From the NCBI GenBank assembly GCA_026967495.1, contig CP114060.1, positions 4,526,001 to 4,590,000 of the forward strand: a stretch of DNA of 64,000 bases, given 5' to 3'. The DNA is from Rouxiella badensis. GTDB lineage: Bacteria; Pseudomonadota; Gammaproteobacteria; Enterobacterales; Enterobacteriaceae. A model generated the notes under the pieces. The model saw only the letters and a list, made by a program, of their open reading frames with translations, was not told the origin of the DNA and did not search any database. Shown one piece after another: positions 56,694-64,000 of the stretch (within the stretch, counting starts at the first letter, position 1; each line of letters begins with the position of its first letter). The translations under genes were made by a program, and so were the position numbers.

Positions 56694-59064
56694 TTAGAAG
56701 TCAACGTTGACCCCCAGTTGGAAGGTTCTGCCCGGCATCGTTGCCAGGGCGAGATCGGCCTTATCCTGAGCCGTTGAGGTCTCAGTGTCACGCGTGCTCA
56801 GGTAGTCCCAGTACTTTCTGTCGGTCACGTTATAGATACCGCCGCTGAGTTTGACGTTTTTTGCCACCTGATAGTAACCGGTCAGGTCAACGATACCGTA
56901 GCCGGGAATACGCGCGTATTCCGTGGAGGAATCGGTGATAGCGGTGCCTGCATTGGTGTAGGTTTCGCGGTTAGTTGCGGTCGCCTGCTTGCCTTTGTTG
57001 AAGGTCGCTGTCACGGCTACCCCGTAAAGCTTCGACGGATCGTCCCACGCCACACCGGTCACGAGTTTCATTGGCGCCACGCTGTCGAGGTCGACGTACT
57101 TATCGCCTTCATAGCTGGATTTGGACGCGCCCTTGGCATAGCCGAACGACAGGCGCGCACTCAGGCCATTGACCTGCTCATACCAGGTACCGAAGTTAAA
57201 TCGTGCAGTCAAAGAGCTGCCGTAAATATAAGCTTTGTCGCGGTTTTCAGCTTCATAGGCAATATAGATATTGCCTGGAATATTGGTGAAGACCGATGGG
57301 CTTCCCGAACGGGTGTAGCGCGTGTAAGCAATGAAGTTTTTGTACTGGCTGTAGAACGCATTCAGGTTAAAGGTTATCCCTGGTGTCGCTTCGCCTTTGA
57401 TGCCCCATTCGTAGTTGTTGCTGGTTTCGGTCTTGAGATCCGAATTACCGATCAACGCATACTGCGAGCTACCGGCATAGCTTGAGTCTCAGGTTCCATG
57501 AGCCGTAAAGCTGGCTGGCGTCCGGGAACTGCGCGCCGCGTTTGTATTGCAGATAGGTCTGCACTTTCGGCGTGATGTCATAGATAAAGGCCAGAGACGG
57601 CAGCAGTTGGGTATCGCTGGTGGTGCCGTACAGCGTCGAAAGTTCTGATTCGGACAGCGAGCCGTTGGCCAGCGTGCCCAGATCTTTCGGCTCGGTCTTC
57701 TGATACGCCAGGCGCAGGCCCGGCACCACCGAGAAGTTATGCCCGTCGAGGTCCCACGTCATGGTGTCTTGCGCAAAGGCACCGAAGACATAAGTACGGC
57801 TATTGGCCTGCGGTGGCATGGTGTAGCTGTAGGTCGACTGCACCGGTGACTGGCTAAACGGGCGATCGCTCTCGCTGATGTTGCCGTTCAGACCCCAGCT
57901 GAATTCGTGGATGCCCCACGACTTGGCCATTTTGCTATCCAGGCCGAAAGTATGGGTGTTCAGGTCAGAGAAGGTGCGCACCAGACTGGTACCGGTGGTG
58001 GTATTCGGGCCGTAGGTGTTGTCGTGCGCCTGCGTTTTCTGGAAGAACAGTTTAGTGTCGATGGTATCCACCAGCTGCGAATACGGCGTCCAGTGGTCAA
58101 GCACGCTCGCCGTGATACGCCGCGTCTGGCTAGTCTGGTAGTTGGTGCCGTTGGTTGCAGAACCTGCGCTATTCCAGGAATCGAAATGGGTGTGGTTAGT
58201 CTTGTCGTAAAGATCGACGGTGCCTGTCAGGGTATGAGTGTCGGTCGCCGCCCAGGTTCCCGAGGCCATGATGGCATCGGAGTGCCAGTTCGCCGGATAA
58301 GCGTCACGAGTGCCGCTGTTGTTGCGGGTCTCTTGACCATCACGACGGCTAATCACCACTACGCCGCTTAAATCACGATCGCCACCCGCCACCGTGATGC
58401 CGTTGTGCCAGCTGTGGTTCGAGGAGTCATAGTCGCTCTGATAGCCGAAATAAGTGTGTTTGTTTTCGCTCAGATAGTCATCGGCCGTTTTCGGCTTGAA
58501 TGACACCGCCCCGCCGATAGCGGTATTGGCATAGGAGACGTTGGTCGCTCCGGACTGGATATCCACTGTGCCATAGAGGTAAGGGTCGATGTAGTCACGG
58601 CCCATGCCGAAGGTTCCCTGCCCGGCACGTCCGACGTAAGGTCGGCCCGTCGCGCTTGGCTGCGAGATACCGTCAACGTCAATAGCAACGCGATTCGACT
58701 CAAGGCCACGAACGTTATATCCGGTGTAGCCGCTGCGGTCGAACCCGCTTTTGCCCACCGAAGAACCGCCTGCTGAACCGGTCGCACTGACCAGCGGCTG
58801 ATAGCGCATGAGGGTTCCGAAGTCGTTGCCGCCGTCTTTCTGCATATCTTTGGCGGTGATTTTAGTTTCGTCACCGGCTTTTCTCTCAACTTTAGGAGAA
58901 ATAACCGTCATAACGTCCCCGGCATCGGCCGCGTTAGCCGTTGATTTTTTTACCACTGGTGTTGTCGTCGCCGTTTCTGCTGCAACGGCGTTCATGACTG
59001 AACTGGCGACCAGGCTTAACGAAAGCAAAGTCTTAAGGTGACGCGTTCCCTTGTGTGGAGACAT
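56694..59064 (-). pseudogene. TonB-dependent receptor, haemoglobin/transferrin-type, frameshifted
   Basis: The outer-membrane receptor has a signal peptide (LLSLSLVASSVMNAVAA), a TonB box near VMTVISPK, a plug domain with YNVRGLESNRVAIDVDGISQ and DIQSGATNVSYANTAIGGAV, and a barrel ending with the aromatic residues QLGVNVDF. The plug wording fits receptors for haem proteins, transferrin or lactoferrin. The frame breaks at 57484-57490, where GAGTCTC (GAGACTC on the coding strand) replaces an expected GAGCTC (WNLSSSYAGSS). Removing one base gives 789 residues. A strong Fur box lies upstream. Haem use would need transport and degradation genes, which are not seen here. Confidence 0.85.
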
Positions 59065-59181
59065 AAAAAGGCCTTAGAGAATTTAAGATTATTATGTTGC
59101 TCAGCAATGAATTTCCAAAAAAATGCACGGCAAGACCCTGTTATTAATCAGGATTTAAAATAGTCATAATTGATAATGGGA

Positions 59182-59198
59182 ATGATAATAATTATCAT
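59182..59198. promoter_or_regulatory. Fur box upstream of the TonB receptor
   Basis: ATGATAATAATTATCAT is a perfect dyad, with another GATAAT unit 10 bases to the left, so three or more Fur hexamers are present about 120 bases upstream of the receptor start. Confidence 0.88.
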
Positions 59199-59200
59199 AT

Positions 59201-59432
59201 CTATTTATGTCAACATTCAACTTTCGGTAGGTTCCATGATTTAAGGTAATTTTTTCGTAAGTTTTCAGAAATTAGCGGGAATTGAGGTGTTACCGATCAT
59301 GGCGGCTCGATCATTTAGCTAAAAATGTGATATCTATCCTCACGGGTTGGGGATTTATTCAGCCAAAAACACTTGTTACATCTACTCTTACAGAGTGTCC
59401 TGGTGAGCAGGACGTCTTAAAAGGAATGAGTT
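59201..59432. other. Non-coding stretch before psiF
   Basis: I see no gene or clear Pho box here. The last 60 bases hold the psiF promoter and an AAAAGGAA ribosome site. Confidence 0.4.
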
Positions 59433-59768
59433 ATGCGTTTACCAATTTTGTTGTCGCTGTTAGCAACGCTTTGTATTGGGGGTAATGCACTGGCCGCCGA
59501 GGCCATGAAGGCACCTTCTGCGGCACAGGCTGCACAACGTCAGAAAATGACCGACTGCAACCAGCAGGCAACCACGCAGAGTCTTAAGGGAGACGAGCGC
59601 AAGACTTTCATGAGCCACTGTCTGAAAGCAGAGGCTAAAACCAGTGATAAAGCGATGACTCCACAGCAAAACAAGATGAAGACTTGTAATGCAGATGCTG
59701 CGAAAAAAGAGCTCAAAGGTGATGCCCGTAAGACCTTTATGAGCACATGTTTGAAAAAAGCTGCGTAA
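59433..59768 (+). CDS. psiF: PsiF family small periplasmic protein
   Basis: The 111-residue protein has a signal peptide (MRLPILLSLLATLCIGGNALA) and two tandem PsiF repeats. The first has QRQKMTDCNQQATTQSLKGDERKTFMSHCL, the second QNKMKTCNADAAKKELKGDARKTFMSTCL; each has two Cys. The ending CLKKAA is the same as in E. coli PsiF. PsiF is phosphate-starvation inducible in E. coli next to phoA. Here it lies next to gpmA, and no Pho box is evident. Function is unknown. Confidence 0.9.
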   Translation: MRLPILLSLLATLCIGGNALAAEAMKAPSAAQAAQRQKMTDCNQQATTQSLKGDERKTFMSHCLKAEAKTSDKAMTPQQNKMKTCNADAAKKELKGDARKTFMSTCLKKAA

Positions 59769-59793
59769 TCAGAAGTAAAGCAAACTCCCGTTA

Positions 59794-59830
59794 ACGCACA
59801 GCCTCAAACTTGGGGCTGTGCGTTTCGTTT
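59794..59830 (+). terminator. Terminator after psiF
   Basis: ACGCACAGCC and GGCTGTGCGT form a 10-bp stem followed by TTCGTTT. Confidence 0.9.
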
Positions 59831-59910
59831 ATTGATTGCCGACGCAGGGGGTCAGGCCATATAATGATCGCAGTTGTCATTGGAATTTCAGTAAATTGAG
59901 GAGTTTAGCT

Positions 59911-60663
59911 ATGGCTGTAACCAAGCTGGTTCTTGTAAGACACGGCGAAAGTCAATGGAACCAAGAAAACCGTTTTACCGGTTGGCATGATGTTGATCTT
60001 TCGGATAAAGGTCGTACTGAAGCAAAACAGGCAGGACAACTGCTTAAAGATGAAGGCTTCCAGTTTGATTTCGCTTACACGTCTGTACTGAAACGTGCCA
60101 TCCATACTCTGTGGAGCGTTTTGGATGAACTGGACCAGCCGTGGCTGCCGGTTGAAAAATCCTGGAAACTGAACGAACGTCACTACGGTGCGTTGCAGGG
60201 TCTCGACAAAGCAGAAACCGCGGCCAAATACGGCGATGAGCAGGTCAAACAATGGCGTCGCGGCTTCCGCGTAACTCCGCCAGAGCTGGACAAAAGCGAC
60301 GAGCGTTTCCCAGGCCATGATCCGCGTTATGCAAAACTGCGTCCTGAAGAGCTGCCAACCACCGAGAGCCTGGCGCTGACCATTGAGCGCGTTATCCCTT
60401 ACTGGACTGACGTTATCAAACCACGCCTCGAAAGCGGCGAGCGCGTTATTATTGCAGCGCACGGTAACTCACTGCGTGCTTTGGTGAAATACCTCGACGA
60501 CCTCAGCGAAGAAGAAATTCTTGAGCTGAACATCCCTACCGGTGTGCCACTGGTGTATGAGTTTGACGAAAACTTCAAACCCATCAAACACTACTACCTG
60601 GGCAACGCTGAAGAAATCGCTGCAAAAGCTGCCGCGGTTGCTAATCAGGGTAAAGCCAAGTAA
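59911..60663 (+). CDS. gpmA: 2,3-bisphosphoglycerate-dependent phosphoglycerate mutase GpmA
   Basis: The glycolytic enzyme interconverts 3- and 2-phosphoglycerate. The 250 residues begin MAVTKLVLVRHGESQWNQEN with the phospho-His (RHGE), and include GWHDVDLSDKG, YTSVLKRAIHTLW, LNERHYGALQGL, VIIAAHGNSLRAL with the second His, and the usual AAAVANQGKAK end. GAGGAG stands before the ATG at 59911. A longer in-frame ATG at 59836 lies in the promoter and is rejected. It is a single gene ending at a strong terminator. Confidence 0.97.
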   Translation: MAVTKLVLVRHGESQWNQENRFTGWHDVDLSDKGRTEAKQAGQLLKDEGFQFDFAYTSVLKRAIHTLWSVLDELDQPWLPVEKSWKLNERHYGALQGLDKAETAAKYGDEQVKQWRRGFRVTPPELDKSDERFPGHDPRYAKLRPEELPTTESLALTIERVIPYWTDVIKPRLESGERVIIAAHGNSLRALVKYLDDLSEEEILELNIPTGVPLVYEFDENFKPIKHYYLGNAEEIAAKAAAVANQGKAK

Positions 60664-60684
60664 TTCAGTCCGGTACTGAAACGA

Positions 60685-60712
60685 AAAAGAACGCCTCGGC
60701 GTTCTTTTTTTA
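60685..60712 (+). terminator. Terminator after gpmA
   Basis: AAAAGAACGCC and GGCGTTCTTTT form the stem around TC, with a T-run of seven following; it is an ideal intrinsic terminator. Confidence 0.95.
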
Positions 60713-60789
60713 TGGGTGGCATTTTTTATTGTTGGAAAAATCCCCACGCCACGCTGAATTTGCCGACTCCAAAGGTCGGCGAAATCAAC

Positions 60790-61842
60790 TTAACCGCGAC
60801 GCTTTTGCACCGCGCCAGCCAGGCTGCGCAGCAGGGTCTCGGTGTCTTCCCAACCGATACAGGCGTCGGTCACGCTCTGGCCATAAACCAGTGGCTCCCC
60901 GGTGTCGAGACTCTGGCTCCCTTCGACAAGGTGACTTTCCACCATGACGCCCATGATAGCGTGTTCGCCGCTGGCAATCTGACCACAGACGTCTTCGCAG
61001 ACTTCCATCTGCTTCTTGAACTGTTTGCTGCTGTTGGCGTGGCTGAAGTCAATCATGATCTGAGCAGGCAAACCGCCCTTCTTCAGGCCGTCTTTGACTT
61101 CTTTCACGTCAGCGGCGCTGTAGTTAGGCTTTTTGCCCCCGCGCAGAATGATGTGGCAGTCGCTGTTACCTGCGGTGTTCACGATAGCGGAGTGGCCGTA
61201 TTTAGTTACGGACAGGAAGCAGTGTGGCGCGCCAGCGGCGTTGATGGCGTCGATAGCCACTTTAATGGTGCCGTCGGTACCGTTTTTAAAGCCGACCGGG
61301 CAAGACAGGCCAGAGGCCAGCTCGCGGTGAACCTGAGACTCGGTAGTGCGAGCACCGATAGCGCCCCAGCTCATTAAGTCAGCCAGGTACTGTGGCGTGA
61401 TCATGTCCAGAAACTCGCCTGCCGCAGGTAAACCGGTGTCATTAATATCCAGCAACAATTTACGTGCGATGCGGAGACCGTCGTTAATCTGGAAACTGTT
61501 GTTCATTTGCGGATCGTTAATCAGGCCTTTCCAGCCTACGGTGGTGCGCGGTTTTTCGAAGTAAACACGCATCACGATTTCGAGGGAGTCGCGCAGCTCT
61601 TCACGCAGCGTAAGAAGACGTGCTGCATACTCTTTTGCCGCTTTGGGGTCATGAATGGAACAGGGACCAATTACCACCAACAGACGATCGTCATTACCCT
61701 TCAATATCTTATGGATAGCATTGCGCGCCTGGGAAACCGTTTTAGCGGCTTTATCAGTGGCGGGAAATTTTTCCAACAATGCCACCGGCGGTAAAAGTTC
61801 CTTAATTTCTTTAATGCGTAAATCGTCGTTTTGATAATTCAT
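60790..61842 (-). CDS. aroG: 3-deoxy-7-phosphoheptulonate synthase, Phe-sensitive type AroG
   Basis: AroG joins phosphoenolpyruvate and erythrose 4-phosphate, the first step of aromatic synthesis. The 350 residues begin MNYQNDDLRIKEIKELLPPV and contain LLVVIGPCSIHDPKAAKEYA, RVYFEKPRTTVGWKGLINDP, GARTTESQVHRELASGL, the metal Cys/His ligands, and DFSHANSSKQ. The sequence is of the AroG type and not AroF or AroH. A TGTAAA half-site at 61920 is a weak TyrR candidate. ybgS is divergent, as in E. coli. Confidence 0.95.
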   Translation of the reverse strand: MNYQNDDLRIKEIKELLPPVALLEKFPATDKAAKTVSQARNAIHKILKGNDDRLLVVIGPCSIHDPKAAKEYAARLLTLREELRDSLEIVMRVYFEKPRTTVGWKGLINDPQMNNSFQINDGLRIARKLLLDINDTGLPAAGEFLDMITPQYLADLMSWGAIGARTTESQVHRELASGLSCPVGFKNGTDGTIKVAIDAINAAGAPHCFLSVTKYGHSAIVNTAGNSDCHIILRGGKKPNYSAADVKEVKDGLKKGGLPAQIMIDFSHANSSKQFKKQMEVCEDVCGQIASGEHAIMGVMVESHLVEGSQSLDTGEPLVYGQSVTDACIGWEDTETLLRSLAGAVQKRRG

Positions 61843-62054
61843 AACTGTTCCATTGGGTATTTCATAAAAGGTCGAAACTAATTTCCAAACGCGACCAATC
61901 TAGCGGCATTGCGCAGCGCTGTAAATCGACTTTCGGCCATTAATGGGCATTTATCTCATTGCTATGACCTGAACCTCAACTAAGCTTTTATATTGATAAC
62001 CATTTGCAAAATTTAGATGATTTCTCAATACAAACCTGAAATGGAGGCTAGGAC

Positions 62055-62402
62055 ATGAAAAAGCTCGCGATAATTCTTCTTACAGCAGGTCTGGCTCTGG
62101 GCAGCGGTGCGACATTTGCAGCGGACGGGTCTAATGCTGGTGCTGGATCCAATAATGGTAACGCTAATCAGACAGGCGGACCGGGATCGATGCAAAAACT
62201 TGCGCCAAACGGCGTTGATAACAGCAAGATCAATACTTCTGATACCAATACTGCACAAAAACCAATGACGCATCACAAGAAAACGACCAAGATGCATAAA
62301 AAAACCAGCAAAAACAAAGACCATAAAATTACCATGTGTAAAGACGGTCGTTGTCCCGACCAAACGCCGGGGACAAAACAGTCCGCCGACACGGGTAAAT
62401 AG
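62055..62402 (+). CDS. ybgS: YbgS-like small secreted protein
   Basis: The 115-residue protein has a signal peptide (MKKLAIILLTAGLALGSGATFA), then a Gly/Asn-rich stretch and a Thr/Lys-rich part. Near the end is HKITMCKDGRCPD, which is very like HKNTMCKDGRCPD in E. coli YbgS. Its position between aroG and zitB is also that of ybgS. The middle and total length differ. Function is unknown; the two Cys may form a disulfide in the periplasm. Confidence 0.85.
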   Translation: MKKLAIILLTAGLALGSGATFAADGSNAGAGSNNGNANQTGGPGSMQKLAPNGVDNSKINTSDTNTAQKPMTHHKKTTKMHKKTSKNKDHKITMCKDGRCPDQTPGTKQSADTGK

Positions 62403-62420
62403 TTTTGCCGGTTTGATTCG

Positions 62421-62448
62421 GACGGAGGGCTTAGGCTCTCCGTTTTTA
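62421..62448 (+). terminator. Terminator after ybgS
   Basis: ACGGAG and CTCCGT pair around a partly self-complementary GGCTTAGGCT loop, with TTTTATTT after the stem. Confidence 0.88.
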
Positions 62449-62558
62449 TTTGTGGTAAAAGATGACTTAAAATAGGAAGTTATTCAGACTAGTTTCAGTA
62501 AATAAAGCGCTGAACCACATTCGTGGTATATCAATATTAAAAACAGATAGGGAAAATT

Positions 62559-63527
62559 ATGTCAGTACGGTCTCTTTTACCCGAGGACAGAAACAGCCGT
62601 CGTTTGCTGTTGGCATTTTTAGTTACCGTGGTCTTTATGGTGGCCGAAGTTATTGGCGGTATGATTTCCGGCTCGCTTGCTCTGCTGGCCGATGCCGGCC
62701 ACATGCTGACCGACGCAGCCGCCCTGCTCATGGCGCTAACGGCGGTTCGCTTTGCCCGCCGCAAAGCCAATGCTCGTCACACCTTCGGTTATCTTCGCTT
62801 GACCACTATGGCAGCGTTCGTTAACGCCTCTGCGTTGCTGCTTATTGTCGTGCTCATCCTCTGGGAGGCCATCCGTCGTTTTATGACGCCGGAGCCGGTA
62901 CTGGGCGGAACCATGCTGGCAATCGCCATTGCCGGGCTGTTTGCTAACCTGCTGGCCTTCTGGCTGCTGCATCAGGGTGAGGAAAAGGGGAATATCAACG
63001 TGCGTGCCGCGGCACTTCACGTAATGGGGGACTTGCTGGGATCTGTCGGTGCGGTAGGGGCAGCCCTGATTATCATGTACACCGGCTGGACGCCTATCGA
63101 CCCAATCCTGTCGGTACTGGTGTCCTGTCTGGTGCTGCGCAATGCCTGGGGGCTGCTGCGTGAGAGCTTTCACGAGCTGCTGGAAGGCACGCCGCAGGAG
63201 ATTGATATCGATAAACTGCGTAAGGACCTTTCGCTAACTATTCCCGAGGTGCGCAACGTTCATCACGTCCACGTATGGCAGATTGGCGAACAGCGTCTGA
63301 TGACTCTGCATACGCAGGTGATTCCACCGCATGACCACGATGCGCTGCTGGGCAGGATCCAGCACTACCTGTCAGAGAAATACAAAATTGGTCATGCGAC
63401 GATTCAGATAGAGTATGGCGTCTGCGAAATGTATGACTGCACCTTAAACGATGCAGCGGCGATTTCAGCCGCGTCAGGACAGGGTCATCACCATCATCAC
63501 GGTCATGACCACGGGCATCATCACTAA
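62559..63527 (+). CDS. zitB: Zinc transporter ZitB (cation diffusion facilitator)
   Basis: The 322-residue CDF exporter uses the proton gradient to remove Zn2+. It has six membrane helices and metal-site residues in LLADAGHMLTDAAALLMAL (H-x3-D) and LHVMGDLLGSVGAVGAALI, a cytoplasmic domain with VHHVHVWQIGEQRLMTLHTQV, and a His-rich tail (GHHHHHGHDHGHHH). Length and order agree with E. coli ZitB. It is convergent with nadA. Confidence 0.95.
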   Translation: MSVRSLLPEDRNSRRLLLAFLVTVVFMVAEVIGGMISGSLALLADAGHMLTDAAALLMALTAVRFARRKANARHTFGYLRLTTMAAFVNASALLLIVVLILWEAIRRFMTPEPVLGGTMLAIAIAGLFANLLAFWLLHQGEEKGNINVRAAALHVMGDLLGSVGAVGAALIIMYTGWTPIDPILSVLVSCLVLRNAWGLLRESFHELLEGTPQEIDIDKLRKDLSLTIPEVRNVHHVHVWQIGEQRLMTLHTQVIPPHDHDALLGRIQHYLSEKYKIGHATIQIEYGVCEMYDCTLNDAAAISAASGQGHHHHHGHDHGHHH

Positions 63528-63540
63528 AGGGTTAGCGCGT

Positions 63541-64000
63541 TCAGGCGTTGCCCTGAACGCGCAGCTTGAGCTGGGCCGCAAAGTCCAGCATGCGGTTTAG
63601 CGGAATTAACGATTTAACTCGCAGCGCTTCCTCAACCTGTATCTCGTGCTGACTTCCCCCTGCTCCAACCCTTCTGCAATCGCCTTCAGGCCGTTCATCG
63701 CCATCCACGGACAATGTGCACAGGTACGACAGCTTGCCCCTTCACCGGCAGTCGGTGCGGCAAACAGCTCTTTGTCTGGACACGCCTGCTGCATCTTGTA
63801 GAAGATACCGCGATCGGTGGCGACGATAAGCTTACTGTTAGGCAGCGATTTGGCCGCCTGAATCAGCTGGCTGGTTGATCCGACGGCATCGGCCATGTCT
63901 ACGATCGCCTGAGGGGACTCTGGATGCACCAGCACGGCCGCTTCAGGGTATAAAGCTTTCATACGGGTCAGGGCTTGGGTTTTAAACTCGTCATGGACGA
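63541..64000 (-). pseudogene. nadA: Quinolinate synthase NadA, 3' part, frameshifted; 5' part outside window
   Basis: NadA condenses iminoaspartate with dihydroxyacetone phosphate to quinolinate for NAD synthesis. Visible parts are PEAAVLVHPESPQAIVDMAD, GSTSQLIQAA, FIVATDRGIFYKMQ-like text and GEGASCRTCAHCPWMAMNGL, which has Cys ligands of the [4Fe-4S] cluster. The frame is lost near 63656, where a run of five G should be six. The next frame gives GSQHEIQVEEALRVKSLIPL NRMLDFAAQLK and a TGA at 63543-63541. The error is probably in the sequence and not in the gene. The N-terminus lies beyond base 64000. Confidence 0.92.

Noticed and set aside
60712..61377. 221-codon plus-strand open frame opposite aroG
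   Set aside because: It lies fully antisense to aroG, whose protein is conserved end to end; long antisense frames are common in G+C-rich genes.
61920..61937. TyrR box upstream of aroG
   Set aside because: Only the TGTAAA half matches; the other half (TTCGGC) is poor, so it is mentioned only as a weak candidate.

Overview
This window is chromosomal DNA from a member of the Enterobacterales, probably close to Yersiniaceae. The evidence is the block bioD-bioC-bioF-bioB/bioA, uvrB, ybhK, moaA-E, ybhL, ybhC, pgl, ybhA, modCBA, acrZ, modE, modF, galETKM, gpmA, aroG, ybgS, zitB, nadA. It follows the order of the E. coli 16-18 min region with lineage-specific insertions. Species cannot be fixed from sequence inspection alone.

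Layout. Positions 1-14000 are accessory: the end of a membrane gluconate-type dehydrogenase (flavoprotein plus triheme cytochrome c), a broken VOC gene, a decayed tyrosine recombinase, a stand-alone panB paralog, a divergent LysE exporter / Lrp regulator pair, an IS3-family element and remnants of two others, a UbiD/UbiX hydroxyaryl decarboxylase locus with a DUF554 membrane protein and a divergent LysR regulator, and an IS6-family element that removed the 5' end of an MFS gene. Positions 14000-23500 hold a Fur-controlled FepA-type receptor, dusC, an MFS exporter with a divergent Cys-rich regulator, rhlE, mdtG and ybhL. Positions 23600-38200 hold molybdopterin synthesis behind a Moco riboswitch, ybhK, uvrB with a LexA box, an odd ABC ATPase, and the biotin genes around a BirA operator. 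Positions 38300-46400 hold an aminotransferase, an amino-acid-binding protein, curA, a DJ-1 protein, ybhB, ybhC, pgl and ybhA. Positions 46450-52000 are molybdate transport and regulation (modCBA, acrZ, modE, modF, with a ModE box). Positions 52100-56600 are the Leloir operon galETKM behind two GalR-type operators. The rest is a haem-type TonB receptor, psiF, gpmA, aroG, ybgS, zitB and the 3' part of nadA.

A dominant feature is about twenty single-base indels in otherwise intact, conserved genes (uvrB twice, bioF twice, bioC, modB, modC, galK, galM, rhlE, ybhK, nadA and others). Undoing one base each time restores family-typical length. Most are homopolymer contractions, which points to base-calling or assembly errors rather than real pseudogenes. 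Five, however, are insertions at the centre of an expected GAGCTC hexamer (giving GAGNCTC), a non-random signature treated as a finding. These loci are typed 'pseudogene' because the sequence as given is frameshifted, but most are probably functional in the organism.

No clearly new multi-gene system is visible. The best leads are the gallate-decarboxylase-like locus, the ABC ATPase that has lost its signature motif, the GAGCTC anomaly, a palindromic MITE-like element overlapping the end of uvrB, and an inverted pair of DnaA boxes upstream of uvrB.
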